Shown here piece by piece: positions 11,245 to 44,038 of a stretch of 64,000 bases of DNA. Location of the stretch: NCBI GenBank assembly GCA_002633005.1, contig NMRA01000584.1, positions 134,985 through 198,984 on the forward strand. Direction: 5' to 3'. The translations under genes were made by a program, and so were the position numbers. Each line of letters begins with the position of its first letter. Within the stretch, counting starts at the first letter, position 1. The notes under the pieces were generated by a model. The model was not told where the DNA came from, did not search any database, and saw only the letters and a list, made by a program, of their open reading frames with translations. The stretch comes from Phoronis australis (taxonomy: Eukaryota; Phoronida; Phoronidae).

Positions 11245-13860
11245 GGAATGTGGAATCGGAATTTCAGAATTCAACACATTCACACTGTTTTTGGCGGATC
11301 ACTGAATCAAACTTTGTTTTGAAATTCTGTTAAGGCCACTGGTATTAAAATACCAAAAATAGACTTACACGAATTTATCTCCGGCATTACTTAGTTTTTC
11401 GGAGGGTTTTCATGAAAACACTTCGATTTTTTACATGAATATATTGTGGTGTTCAGAACACGCAATGGCTCCTCGCAAACAGCCGAGACACCAGTAGGCC
11501 TAAACACCTATAGACCTTCCCGGATGTTGAATCACTGCTTGGCATGGTAACCGTCATTCTGCAACCGTAATCGGCTACAGATTCCCGGTGATGGAATCAG
11601 ACTCTAAGCGAAATGACGATCGGCCGTAAAACCAATCAGCACATTCAAGGTTATGTGGGACCTTATCGATTAGCATGCGTATTTAGCCAAATATTATAAA
11701 AATATAGATTTGAACTCAGTAACAATATATCATGGGCGGCGCACCACTTAATTCAGTGCTGCGCAGCCCACGGTTATATTTCCTGAACGTGATTACGTCA
11801 CACCCTCAAGCAACTACTCCGAAAGCAGACAAAGTGGCGGTGTCCCATTCCCTAACGTTTTTGTTCAAACCGGGGAAACCCTTCTCGGTGAACCTCATGT
11901 CACAAGATCTGTGAACCACACAGATTAGTATATTAGCCGCTTGTGTTCTAAAGCAAAAATTAACAGTGAACTTTTGACCCATTGTTATTTCCCCAAGAGA
12001 AGCGACAAGGGTTAGATCCAATTAGATGTCGGAATATCCTAAACCCCAGGAAGTTGTTGTCACCCTTCCCGTGCCCAAATGCAAAGACACTGAACCGGCA
12101 AGTGTCCACAAACTAATCAATCCCCACGTCAGTGGCGAGAAATCGGGCTTCACCATATCAGCATAGGCCTATGTCGAAGGCCGTGATACTCCATCCAGTC
12201 AGGTCACACACCGGTACATGTGCATGTATAGTATGTAATTACACTGTGCTATTATTGATCACAGCACACACGACTGGGCATCCAGTAAAAAGGTGTGCCT
12301 GGAATCATACAAGAAATTGAATAGCAAGCCTACGCTGACACGGCTTTGTCCAATTCCAAGAATTCCGAACCGAAGACCATTAAAACGGTTAAATGAAAAC
12401 GTAAATGAATGGTCAAGGGACCGGTTGATTTAGCTTGGTGGGTTTATTGAAATCTACCCCTGCCTGCTCATCAAGGTTATGTATGGCTAACAATGAACCG
12501 AATGACAAAAAGAAGAAACGTTCCCAAGTGACGGACGCATCTTTCCAGAAATAAATAGGTTGATAGGATCGGATAGAATTTTTTTCGTAAATTTAACAGC
12601 AAGAAACGATTTGGTTTTGCATGAATAAATTCGAAATGATGATAAAAAGAGAAGAGGAAACTAGAAATAAAAAACAGGCAGTCCTCTTAAAAATGGAAAA
12701 TCACGAGTCCTGATCAGTGGTACGTGCATCCAACCACTTCACGCCTACATGATCGTGCTACCTACCGTTTGGTAATTTCACAATACACCAGTACGTGATG
12801 TCAATTACTCCGTAAACCAACTCATACACACCACTAGTGTTACTCATGGGTATAAATGCAAGTCACGCCTTAGTTTGCAAGCGCGCCCATATTACCATCG
12901 CTGACCGCTATGGAACTGTCGACAGTAAATTACGCTTGTAAATAATCGGAGCAAAGACACGTTTCGCGTCCTTTTACGAACGCAATCGTTACGTCCAGTG
13001 AGAGATTATAGGTTATATATAGGCATAGGTCATGTGAACACTTGAAACGCCCGTAAAATTACGCTCCTCTAGTAGGCCTGAAGAACGACCAGCGTAAATA
13101 TTTCGAGCAATGATAGGCTATGCAGGGTCTTCAACGACAAGTCTGTTTACTCAGCCAAATATATACAAAACCGTAACTCAGTCAAAATAAGTTTCTGGAA
13201 CGTACGAAACTTCATTTTTGAGTTTATACAAACTACAACCACTTGGGACTGGGTCTAGTTTTTTGTAAAATTTAGCGAAACATAAAGGGATATTCATGGC
13301 CAAACAACGAAATCAATAACATGAGAAAATTTCAGTTGATATAAATGTCCGAGATAACACCTAAGAAACGCTGCTACGGATTCCTAATTAATCACTTGGG
13401 TTTTCGTTTTATACAATTTCTCATTTGTTCATAAAAATCGTAGAAGTCCTATTTTCGATAGCCTCTCATGCAAAAAGCGAAACATTTAATTTCTCACAGC
13501 GTTTTGGAATACAAAGGCATGATAAAGCATAGCATCTAAAAGTTTCATATGAATCCAATCGGCAATTACTGCGATGTTCTGAAGGTAGCCATATTTGGTC
13601 ATTTCATAAGGGGTCCTACACAACCTCTGAAGCCATTAATTTACGCTTGTAAATAACCTCACAGCTCCACTCTCGTAATTTAAGCTCGTGAAGCAAGCTG
13701 ACAAAACGCGGCTGCGTAACTTACGAGCGTAATCTATTCCGAGTGACACTTTCCACCAGGTGAAAGCCAGTAGAACAAATTAAACGTAACTGATGTCATC
13801 AATATGAGATACAACTAAAATAGCTTCAGAGAAATGTTATACAGAATAACTGGGACTCGT
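11245..13860. other. Intergenic DNA 3' of RNF121
   Basis: No gene is seen. Segment 13425-13615 is a diverged repeat also found at about 23655-23880 and 60505-60715; all share a CATATGAATCCAAT / TTAGCCAAA-type core. The rest is unassigned. Confidence 0.5.
13425..13615 (+). repeat. Diverged interspersed repeat (GCGTTTTGGA family)
   Basis: Short shared blocks in the same order (an AAAAGTCCTATTTT-like block, GCGTTTTGGA, AAAGCATA, TTTCATATGAATCCAATCGG, TAGCCA) appear here, at about 23655-23880 and at 60505-60715. The copies are old and without clear ends. Confidence 0.5.
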
Positions 13861-13866
13861 GACTAG

Positions 13867-13872
13867 TTTATT
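13867..13872 (-). terminator. RNF121 polyadenylation signal AATAAA
   Basis: TTTATT on the plus strand is AATAAA on the minus strand, about 180 bases beyond the RNF121 stop codon and in the sense of the gene. It is the nearest canonical signal after the stop. Confidence 0.5.
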
Positions 13873-14047
13873 TTTTGTTTTAATTAATTCCTTTTGACTT
13901 AAATATATCTAACAGGAATCAAAAACATTCACAGTCTCCCGTTTTTTAAAATATTACAATACACATAGCAGAGAAGGTTTACACGCCGTCTGATAACCAT
14001 GTGTAGGAGGACATAAATCAACAACAATCTAATGTAGTGAATTATGG

Positions 14048-33203
<19,156 letters not shown>

Positions 33204-33913
33204 TTAAGTGGAAAACAATCTAATAAACGTCTATCTCTAGCGCAATCCTCTGCCATTTCTAACAAAGAGAAGTTATTGAAAACAGAACGCTCGTGACACG
33301 CGCACGCGTCATTTCCTAAATTTTTGCGACAGCTCTCGGGAGATGATGAAAGCTTGGTAGCAGCAAAATTTCTTCTGAAATTCGTTTTTTCGGTATCAAA
33401 ATTCTAAAAACTTATAACGAAGTGAAACCAGTTCCGATAATTTGTTGTGACGTGTACGCAACCTCGTGAAGAACAAAAGTTGATTGAAGAATCGGCGAAA
33501 AAAGAAACTGGCCAATGGGTGAAGCAATATGTCATGGGGCCGAACGCCGTCACTAAAGATCGCTCTACAATTTTAGCAGCAGAATAACAGTAGAACGCCA
33601 TTTTTCCAACACTGTTATATAATTTAGTTTACTCAAGGAAGACTAGTTTTTAATGACATTAATTTTGTGTCAGAATTTATCTCACCACAAATGTTATTTG
33701 AGTGCCCTCCACATAATTTAGCATCAGTTTGAATGTAGTTTAACTCTGGTGATGACAAACAAGCTTGTTTATAACCGAAGTACACTGCCAAACGGGTTGT
33801 TGGCTACTAACGCTGGCATACTGCGAAATCTGGCATAGCTGATAGGTGAATTACCGTGACTAACCGTGCGGTCAGATATCGGAAATCTACGCCAAAAATG
33901 GAATTTTTGTTGA

Positions 33914-36040
33914 CGTGCTTCAACAAAGAGTAGCACATAATGTCAAGATCACACACAAGATACGCTGGTTCTTGCAATTAAAGTCTAGGTTAAATGATAA
34001 AATGAGCTATAAGAAGAAACACATTACACAAAAAGTGGAAGGATTTTTAGTAACCATAACCATTTAAATTGGGGATAAATTTCTTGACTTTTATAGGGGG
34101 GTTGGGTGCTCAAACTCAAAATTTTATCTTCGGCAGGCTTACAAGTTAAAGCACAACTGGAATCTACCATATTAACAATTTTAGGTCCTTGATATCAGAG
34201 ATTTTAGGTTGTTTTGAAAATTCCATCACAAATTCACCGCTCACAGGGATAATTTAATAGGATCAAGGAAAGCCAGCCAACTAGCTGTATGAAGACTATC
34301 GTAAAATACAACTAGGTTCCACTGTGTCTTTTTCTCCCATAGACCCCGAAATTGCACACAGCCACAGTAATTCTGCTCGTCACCTCGCCATGAAATTTGT
34401 TTTGAACAACATGGAAAGCTAAAGACTGGATGGGTGCATGCAAAATCTGGTAGTCAACCGACACTCACCTTGCAATTACAACAGTTTAAAAGATAAAACA
34501 AAGCAACAAATGTTATTTTCTTGCATCATTCTCGAGCTTTTGTAACAATGAAAAGGATGTTGTCGTTTTGAAAACAGTACACTCGTGTCACGCGCAGGCA
34601 CCATTACCTAAATTTTTGCAACAACTTCGCAGCAGTGAAATTTGTTCTGAAATTCAGTTTTTCAGTATCAAAATTCTAAAAACTTATCATGCAGTGAAAC
34701 CAGTTCCAATAAGTTGTTGCGACGTGAACGCAACCTCGTGAAAGAACAACTTACAGTTGACTGAAGAATTGGCGAAGAAAGAAACTGGCCAATAGGTGAC
34801 GCAATATTTCATGGCGCCGAAAGCCGACGCAGAAGATCGCTCCACAACTTTGCAGCAGAATAATGGTAGAACGCCATTTTTCTAACACCGTTAAATAATT
34901 TAGTTTAGTCAAGGAAGACTGTAGCTTTTAATGACACTAATTTTGTGTCAGATTTTATCTTACCTCCTTTTTACCCACATCGGCGCAAAGCTGTATATTT
35001 AAAGTATACAGCGTTGTACAAAGGCTAGGAAAGATAAGACTTTGCAGGTTCACACATAGTCTACCTAATTGTCAGACGGGCCCTAAATATCGGACATTTC
35101 ATGAAATATTACTTGAAGCATAATCTGAGAATTAAATGACACCAATTTTTGTTCCGCTGTAATGCATTCAATGTCCGGCACCGTCTCGTTTTTTTACAGC
35201 GTTGCCTTGTTTTGATTTCACTGAGAGAGGGTGCAATTTAGACCCACAAGTTGGCCTAAAATGGACGATTGCATAAATCGGTTATAAAAGTTGAAAACAA
35301 AATCTATTTCCACAATGAAATCATCTCATTGAACTGACAATATGTCACTGTTACATTTTTCCATTTGCTTTTAAACTCAAATCAAACCCCGGCCGCGCAC
35401 ATGCGGGTGTCATATCAAGAAGGCAAAGAGATACTAAAAACTGCATTGAGTTTGCATGTGCTTTAGTCGTCTGCACTGATTCATCGAAACGACTTAGGCC
35501 GTCATCAGATTTCATTTTTTGTGGATAACTTTGTTGCGAATGGAGCTGTGTTCTAGGAGCATGTATGTCAAAACAATGGAGCTGAAATTTTGCATCAAGG
35601 TGCCCGGAACCATTACTTGGTTAGTCAGTTTCCCAGTGTGGCATATGGGAACGTGGTGTCCGAGGTTCTCCGAAGGTTTGCTAGTTGTGTTTTTTTAAAG
35701 ATTAATCAGAACATAAATGTGGCTTTTGGTGACAACATATAGTAGCAGAACAATTTCGTAAAGGTAAGTCTTTATTTCAGCAAAGAGTTTACAACCATCC
35801 GTAGTATTTTCAATTAATGCAAAATGTGCCAAAACGTCCGATAATAGGTCACTTGAGTCAGACAGTTTGAGTCTTGACTGTGTGCAATACACCAGTCTGA
35901 GCCTGAGGTAGATGCACACATATTTTATTTGGGTTTGGGGCAGTTGAAGTTGGGATCCTCGGCTCGGCAAAGTTTTGGTATCCAACCTTTACGTTTCTTA
36001 TATATGGTTATGAGTCATCGAGAAATTCGAGCGCCTGTGC
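33914..36040. mobile_element. Degraded, multiply interrupted copy of the 1143-2255 inverted-repeat element
   Basis: 33914-34272 aligns with 1722-2078 (TGCTTCAA, TGATGTCAAGAT/TAATGTCAAGAT, TTTTAGGTTGTTTTGAAAATTC and others). 35027-35043 resumes at AGGAAAGATAAG, and 35888-36040 aligns with 2113-2255 (TTTTATTTGG, CAGTTGAAGTTGGGA, TATCCAACCTTTACG). The 34273-35026 segment and another ~840 bases (35044-35887) are insertions relative to the copy at 1.1 kb. Confidence 0.7.
34272..34964 (-). pseudogene. Decayed duplicate of the RNF121 5' region and exon 1
   Basis: Aligns along its length with 32991-33687: shared GCCAGCCA, TGAAGACTATCGT, AATACAACTAGGT, GAAATTGCACACAGCCA, CCTAAATTTTTGC, AACTTAT, GGTAGAACGCCATTTTTC and others. 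Where the gene copy has ATG-GCT-GTA-ATG, this copy has CTG and an in-frame TAA before the same gtgagtg. It therefore cannot start the protein. The segment it belongs to (34273-35026) is bounded by a 7-base direct repeat AGGAAAG. Confidence 0.8.
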
Positions 36041-36044
36041 CTGA

Positions 36045-37130
36045 AAGTGATGAGTGATGTTGTCGAGGTGGCAGTAGTTTGTATTTCATTTTGGCAGTCT
36101 TCTTCAACAGCAGCCCAATCAGTTTTTGAAATGCCAAAGAAAGGATATTTCCCTATTTATTATTTACAACAAATGTCACAATTTACTGTAAATGAAATGA
36201 TTACATACGCTTATATTGGTCCGTATCGTTTTATGCCAATGATTACTGTGTGCGTCCATTTTGAAAGTAGCGCTCTCTGTTGTCGTATTCCGTAGACCCA
36301 AGCCACTTGTGTAATACAAACAGAACATGGGCTTGCATCGCATTGCACTATCTCGCAAAACCTGCGAGAGTTTCATTTGTTGCGAGTTTCTTGCTTTTAT
36401 GGAACGCAGCTCTAATGTTATTTTGTGGCACCCGAGAGTGACTGAATTAATTTTAAACAAAAATATCTTTCGGTTGTGTGACGGTTTGAAACAGGAAAAT
36501 TGTACGGCAAATTTTATCTAGATACATGCATCCACAACTTTTGCTGATCAATTTAAGGGTGTGTTCGGCGTTTTTACCTTTCGTTGAATAAGAGTATCAA
36601 AATGCAAATCGGGTCAACCAAAATATTTTCACCTCATTGTCTTTCCATGGCAGATTTTTATTTGGTTAATTTATTAAATAATACGCGTGATATTTATTAT
36701 ATTGCACATTGTCACCTATCAAGACAAAAATGGCGAGTACATAACGCAAGAGGGATGAATTCTCTTTTCCCATGTCGTTATGGAATTAGCATTTTGTCAA
36801 AACCTTGTCAGGTGGCAAAACTTTTGAAGACATTTCAAAAGGCGGTTTAATTTGGGCACTTAGTCAGACACATTCCATTCAAAATGACTACAACTAACGT
36901 GTATCAAGGACGCGCGTTGGACAGAAACACATCAAGGTAAAATACTGAATTTGAATCTTGTAAGTTCGCTGTCTTACAGGTGCTGACAGCGGCAGGACCC
37001 AGACATGAAAGTTGACGGCCAAGCTTGGTTGTCACCCCGCTGCGCGCGGGCCCCTCCAGAAGCACATCTACAACAATTTCATATAAATCGCATTAGAGAG
37101 GGAGGGAGAGAGAGAGAGAGATTTCTCGGT
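36045..37130. other. Intergenic DNA, no gene seen
   Basis: Open frames of 64-94 codons on both strands overlap and are unrecognised. There is a (GA)n microsatellite at 37095-37120 immediately left of the TIR element. Confidence 0.55.
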
Positions 37131-37133
37131 TTG

Positions 37134-37857
37134 CGGTAATTGTTTACAATTGACTTACACAAATGATTTTGGTATTGTTCGATTCCTTGCAACGTTATCT
37201 TTCTGAAGTCAACTAATTTTTTTCCACCCTGCTCCCTTACTATTTTATCGTGAAATTTCGGATCGGACTATTTCCCGGTACTCGGTAGTAACACCGCCAT
37301 GTTGAATGGAAGGAGTCACCTGGCGTTCAAAAACTGATCTAATTTACCCACTTCTGCAGATTGTCGCTTTTCATAAGTTCAAATTGACCGAAACCCGTCT
37401 ATCTCCTGCTTGAGTTACGGTCCTAAGGGTTCGAATTCGATCCTATGGTGACCCTGGTACGCATCTGCTAGCAAGAATCCGCGAAAAAGCGGAAGTTGTT
37501 TTTGAGGTCCCAATTGGTGAACAGGGTTTCACTTCAAACAATTTTCGTGGAAAAATCTGCTACTTGTTCCTCCATATTATGTCGGGGAAACTAGTGCTAA
37601 TCTCGCGCGGGCAAGTCCATTCAGAATCAATGATGCTGTTTCATTCATTAACAACATGTGTCGCTGCAATCTTGAGTTGAGCTAACATGGCGGTGTCAAT
37701 CGGGAAATAGTGCGACCCGAAATTCAACAATAAAATACGGAGGAATCGCAGTAGGGGAAACATTCATATATTTTTGGAAAGATATCGTTGAGAGGAATCG
37801 AACGATACCAAAATCATTTGTGTAAGTCAATGTCGTCATATTGTAAACAATTATCCG
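37134..37857. mobile_element. TIR element, uninterrupted copy (~725 bp)
   Basis: GGTAATTGTTTACAAT-TGACTTACACAAATGATTTTGG at the left recurs inverted at the right, where ten extra bases separate the two halves. The arms exceed 60 bases. The interior has no transposase-like frame, so it is non-autonomous. It serves as the empty-site reference for the interrupted copy at 31346-32986. Confidence 0.85.
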
Positions 37858-38189
37858 GTTTGCTTCAAGGAAGCCTATTGCGTTACTTTTATTAGAGGCA
37901 AATCACGGATCAGTGCTGTTAAAGTGCTCTTGGCAATCGTCAAGCCCTCAGGCTCAAAAAAGTCAACTTGACTCTTAGACATTCATTACCTCTATCTGTC
38001 CGTCTCTATCTCAACTGGCCACAGTACACCGTCTCAACTGACTCCATTAGATACAGGAATCATCCCAAAGACCTTCCATATGCCGAAAGCTTTTTCGATG
38101 AATTATGCCTCACACATAGGCACCTTAATCAGCCCCTCAACGATAGTCCTTCGTTCATCCGAGGAAGGGTGACTGCCTGTGCCTTTTGA

Positions 38190-38480
38190 GAGGGAAATTT
38201 TTTGGAGTGAGGGTACCTCCCAATCACCACCAATAGCGTCCCCCACACTGTTGTAAGCCCTCATACTCACATAAGCTAGATGCCTCAAGTAGCCTAAATT
38301 AACTTTTTGTGCTCCCTCAATTATTGTCACCTGTGTGAGTTACAAGTGCCTCCAACCTCGAGGGGATTTTTTCAATCACTTGAGGGGAATTTTCGGGCCT
38401 CATGAGGGGAAATTCTAGTGATTTTTCAGAGGGCAATGGAGTGGATATTTTTCCCAAAATCAAGGGATTGAGAGAGCCCT
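38190..38480 (-). repeat. Diverged repeat, inverted relative to 45000-45310
   Basis: GGGCCTCATGAGGGGAAATTC, CCAATCACCACCAATA and GATTGAGAGAGCCC here correspond to reverse-complement blocks at 45000-45310 (AGAGAGCCCTAG, ATGAGGCCCAAAAATT, TATTGGTGGTGATTG). Ends are not defined. Confidence 0.65.
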
Positions 38481-39492
38481 GACATACTACAATAAAGAGA
38501 ATTAAATTCTCAGCAGGACCAAAAATAAACTCAAACTTACGACAGAACCTATACTTTATCATGTCAGGACCAAAAATTTACCACGCCAGGACACAAAATT
38601 CATTACGTCAGGAAAATTCACACGTCAGAAAAATTCCGTGCCAGGAGACATGACCATCCACAAGCAAGTGACAGTGACCCCTCAGAGATGACACAATAGG
38701 TACACAATGTCTTGCCGACGACGGTCACATTATCCTGACAATGTTTTACAACAGATGCCACACTAGATATGCCTGAGTATTAGAGACACAGCGTATCGTC
38801 ATTGTCGCATGGTCTCTTGGCATAAAATTTCCTCCTAGCTTGAAATTTTCTCGTGACAAGAAACGATGTCCTGGCGTGATAAATTAGTAGGTTCTGGCGC
38901 CATAAATTCTGGTTTTGATTAAATATTTTTGGTTCTGCATAGCAAATTTGTGTCCTGCAATTTTTTCCGCTTTGGTTTTCCATATGTTAGGCACGAGACG
39001 GTCAAGGTAAAAAGCTATCAACTTCAAACAAAATAGAGTTAAAAATGACAAATCTAGTTGGAGCATTCTAGTCGGTCTATAGCAAAATCGGGAAGTGTCA
39101 CCTCACTATCACTAAATTCTAATGTTTCCTGGCCAATTTTATTTTATGCTTTAAAACCCAATTCCTTTTATACATATGGTTGCTAATTACTTTAGACTTT
39201 ATTTACAATTCTTTTGTTTTGATTTATTAATTATTTTCTATGTGTGAAGAGCTTATTTGGATAATTCCATTTGTGACGGACGTACAATCAGAGAAGGTTT
39301 TAATCAATTGTGAAAAATCTTAATACTGGGAAAATAATTAATACACCAATTGATAGGTCTCATTGATAGCTTTCAAAGTGTGTAATCTATCAACTTTTCC
39401 CCTATCTTTTTATCTGACTGAGAAAATTGCCTTTAAAGGGGTGTGAGGAACGTACACAGAGAATTTGAATTTTTGCAAAATAAATTTTAATG

Positions 39493-40888
39493 TTACCGTA
39501 TTCGCCTTAATAACCGCCCAGGGCGCTTAGAAAAGTTTGGTTCAGGGGGGGCGCTTATTATAACCCAAGGTGGTTGAAACCCGGTCTCCGAAACGGGTGA
39601 AATCGGAAGCTAAGATTCATCAAATTTACGCTCTGTGACAGATATGTAATCTATGAAAGACTTTCAACAAAACTGTGGTGCATTGCTATCAAACTGTGCT
39701 GCTGAATTACGATCACTGTACAGAAAATTGTGCTGAAATCCTAGGATGAAAACTCGCCAACTGACTGCCTCTAAATCGCGGTCTTCGATATGGCGACTTT
39801 AGTGCTTGAATAAAAATGGTTTCGACTCAAGCAAATTACCTGAAATCCTCATTAAGTTTTATAAGTAGCGTCTCTAAGATTTTTTAAGTTCCCGTGGAGT
39901 CTGGGTTAACGGCAGGTTTAAGTACAAATCTGCAACATCGTGCCATCTACATGCATGATTGGCAACACGGCGAGAAAAATGTCTGAACGAACACACATGT
40001 TGTTGTCTTGTGACGTTTGTTTTGAAGTTCGTCTGCGACTAAGCGAGCGCGTGCGTGTCACCAGAGTTTATTTGCCAAAGCAGACCGTCTTTTGCCCAGA
40101 GCCACACAATCTAACTAGCTAGATGTGTCTAAAGAAATTTGCACAAGCAGTAGGCCTAAACCAGAGCGTATTTCATTCAGCACTTGCCGGTCTCGTGCTA
40201 AAAACTTTCGACATTTGTCTCGGTAAGGCCCATATTAGTCGCCGTGTAGCTGGATGCTATCTGACAGTTATTTTCGGTGTAAGGGTGTGTAAGCATTCAC
40301 TGTCAGTTGTCATTTTATCGGATATTCGGCTCAAAAACGCCAATTATGGTTAATCAAACAATCCATCTCAAAAATAACGCAAACATGTTTTATAGTATTA
40401 GAAATTGTCGGAAATTAGTGCCAACATTCATTTCTTATCGATGCTATGCTACCCGTTTCATGAATGGATAGTTCCTGACTAATGTCTTTGATGACAAGTT
40501 CATGTATGTAGCGCGCGCTTCCTGGCCACGTGCGTTTAACACCGAGTTATTTTTGTTCATGAGACAGTCGATGTGTTTACTGAAGGGTCAGACCATAGTG
40601 AGACACGGTCGTCGCGAGAGCGTAGCGACGCTGTTGCGTTCTTTTTGAAGCGCTGCGTTACTTTGAAGTGTAAAGTCACGGCTAAATACAAAAGTAGCAG
40701 TGCCGCTGGTGGTCTAGAAGACCCGTGTAAAAACTTTTTGATAAATTGACGTTACTGTAGCCGAGTTTTAGGACTGTAGGTACGTCATTGTTCGCATGTA
40801 CATGTTCATGGACTATTTCAGCAAAGTCTGAAAACGCGTGGGGGGGCGCTTATAGGGGCATGGGCGGTTATTACGGCGAATACGGTAA
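39493..40888. mobile_element. 1.4-kb element with 27-bp terminal inverted repeats
   Basis: The left end TTACCGTATTCGCCTTAATA-ACCGCCC and the reverse complement of the right end agree at 26 of 27 positions. Just inside both, GGGGGGGCGCTTAT recurs. Flanks show no clear target duplication beyond the TTA/TAA built into the ends. The interior is GC-richer than its surroundings and has only two short frames (60 and 76 codons) that resemble nothing I know. Probably a non-autonomous cut-and-paste DNA transposon. Confidence 0.85.
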
Positions 40889-40889
40889 T

Positions 40890-43800
40890 TTTCTGTGAGT
40901 TGCATTGAGTTACATTTTTTGTTTTATATGATAATTTAGCACTGTACAACACCCTGTTTTTTATGATATCTTCTAAAAAATTTTGCCAGACAGCTCACTG
41001 TAATTTGAGTTAGTGTGACAGACATACGTGACAGACGTATGCTCTGAATTTCTAGTATTACATTGTTTGTTGTGACTAAGATCAATTCAGAATGATTCAA
41101 ACTTTTGCAGTATTTAAGCTGCCTTGGTGTTTTGCTACTGATTCGATGTTTTTAGTTAAAATGTACCGACTGACATTTTGAATGAAATCATCACAGGTAG
41201 GCCTATGCTAGGAATATACTCTAGGATTTTAACGTTTCATTACATTTGATTAATGATATAAAACAATCCACTAAAATCTTCACTTCCCTTTGAAGATGGT
41301 AAACAATATAGATGGGAATGACAGTGATAATCATTTTGTATTTGAATGCGTGCCACTGTGTGATACCTGCGTGCCGGCTGGGCTAAGTACGCAGGGAAGC
41401 AGCGAGTTCCTCACTCCTGACACAAAAATGGAAGCGCTCAACCAAAAGCAAGAGCGCAAGAAATCAACTTGTCATTAATCGGAAGTCAAACATTCTGTCC
41501 ACATCCACGGGGTCAAAAACTTATTCTTTGAACTTTTGATTTGCCTGGTGACTTTTTACATGATGTGTGTTTGCTTCATTATTTTGGCAGCCACGGAGCA
41601 CCCCTGTGCATAATAGTAATATCCTCCCATTGTTGAGTACGTGCTTTAAACCAGTGCAGTTTTGGCTTTGAACTAAAAAAGAAATATACAATGTATATAT
41701 ATAAAATTTATGTTGTTCAAACTAAATTCAACGTACTCAGTTAGAAAATGTGTCAATCATTAGCACCTGTTTGGTTGCCTAGGTGTACAGCGGAAAATAA
41801 ATCTTTACAAAATCAAGTGCTATCCCTTACAAATACACTACGAACTAGCAGAATCTTGCTTGATCTGTCTTTTCTCTCAAGAAACTTGCCCTACTGAACG
41901 CTGCTCGCCCAGCACCATTTTTACTCACATTGGCGACTAGGCAAGTGGCTGAGGATATCCCTGACAGTGTTATCATACAAGCCATCCAATGACCAAAGAC
42001 ATTGACAAACACAGGTGACTACAGTCGGTGAGGGTGTGACAACATGCTTAATAAAGTAGGTGATGGGTTCCTACCACTTAAAAATGCCCAGTATCAGCTT
42101 TTTCAAAACAAAAATGCATAGCAGGTCAGAACAGAAATAACATGTTGATTCCAGCGCAAAAGCAACTTGACATGTATTCCTTTTGGTCACTTGTTTTTTA
42201 TACTCTAGAGCACCTGAGGAATTCTTTTGTATGAATATTTTTGCATCTTGAATTTTCCAAAAGCTAAACAATTTACAAACATGAGACACCAACAGAAAAT
42301 CCAGAAGTTCATTAAATTATCATTTCGTTTTATTTACCTTTTATAATGTGATCCATCTGTCTGATTTTGTTAAGTTGTACTAAGAATAACTAGATGACAT
42401 TGTAAGATATAACTGTTCAGCAAATACTTTTGAAATTAAAAAAGGCCAATGCATCTAGTTTAAATATGTAGCAACTTCACTTAATTTTAAAGCTGCCTTT
42501 GTAATATTTAATCATAAGGTTCTCTTGTGTGAGATAAATTTTATCTTCTGCAAGTTTAGAAAGTAAAACTATAGACCTAATTCACGCTGACAGGAGGTGC
42601 GTTCTAAAATGAGGCTCGCTACGATATTTCTGTTGGCTTACCGGCATAGTTGTATTCCGCGTTGCTCAAACGGCTAGAACACGGATGTTGAACTGTCTGT
42701 TTTACAATCCCTAAGGGCGTTGATATTCGGAAGCGTTGGGTCATTGCCATACGCCGCAATGATGGAAAATATGTCCTTGTGAAATTTATAAATGTTTTTG
42801 AAAAGTTGGATCATATTTTGTCACACATTTTGGATCAGGTGGTTGTGGTAAATAATTGTTAGCATTCAGGTAAAACTTCTGCAGAGAATTCTAATTTGAT
42901 GTGAACTCCTATTTGTCACGCTTTTCTTTCCAAGTAGAAAGTCAAAAGTGTATTTTCCTCTTGCCTGATAACACTGGTTGCTTGCTGTTATGTTGAGCAG
43001 GTTGCTGTGTTAGTGGTTATTTTATTAATAGCTCCCCTGTTTGTAGAGCCTTGGCATGCTTAGACTAGGATTCCAAGCAGTGATACTGCTTAACATAAAT
43101 CATGTTCAATTATTGATTTGCTAGCAGGCACGCCTTGTTGTTTTCAACTGTAGGAAGCTAGGAATCCAAAAGCAGGTTCTATGATCTTTATTGTTATTCT
43201 GTGTTAAAGGGTCAGGTTTCCCACCGGACTTGGCTTCTAAGTGCAGTAGGATTGTTTGCTTAGACCTTGTGATTCTCAAAATCCTGTGTACTTACACAGA
43301 GTAGACCTTGTATCAGTGGAGGAATTCCTTCCTGTGTTTAAGCATCCGAGGCTGCCTGCCCTTCATCTGGATAGGTTATAGGGTCTTGGTTGGCTAATCT
43401 GTCAATCAATATTGTTTGATATCGAAGGCTCTGTATGGCAGCATGTTCTGCAGAAAAATGCACACCAACTGGTGTTTTCAAGATGTACAGGATGTCTAGT
43501 AATGAAATTTCTTATATTACATACCAGGCTGGGTTAGAACTTCAATTTTAATCTCTCTTGCACATGTTTGTTTGCACTTTAGGTTTTTGAACTAATCTTT
43601 GAAACTTGAAGCAAAACCAAGCTCTGTTCATGTTTAAACATAGTAAATGAAATATTTGCAAGTAGTTCTGTAGCTATGTGCTTCTGTCTCAAAGTCCAGA
43701 ATTAAAGTTTGCAAAATCAGGGACACCCTGCTGATTAACCTGTGCTTAATTCCAAGTCACCATTGGGTAAATATTGATCCATTCTTGGACCTTTTTGTCT

Positions 43801-44030
43801 TTTACAATTCCTGATGGAAAGAAATCCATGCAAGTTTGACCTCTCATTATGGCCGTAGTTTATTGAGCATTTGGCATCTTGGTTGAAGTGATAGCTTATC
43901 ACCACATAGTGCTCAGTGTAGAGTCTTCCAAATTATATGTTTGTCTCCAAGAGTGTTCATTGTTTGTGGTCAATCAATGTTTGAATTATTAAGCGACTGA
44001 AATGTAGTTTGTTTCTGTGATTTATTTGTC
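40890..44030. other. Intergenic or 5'-flank DNA of the JPT-like gene
   Basis: No coding exon is supported. The missing 5' exon or exons of the JPT-like gene should lie between about 33.7 and 46.2 kb, but I found no short ATG exon with a phase-2 donor that looks convincing. Confidence 0.5.
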
Positions 44031-44038
44031 TACAGTAC

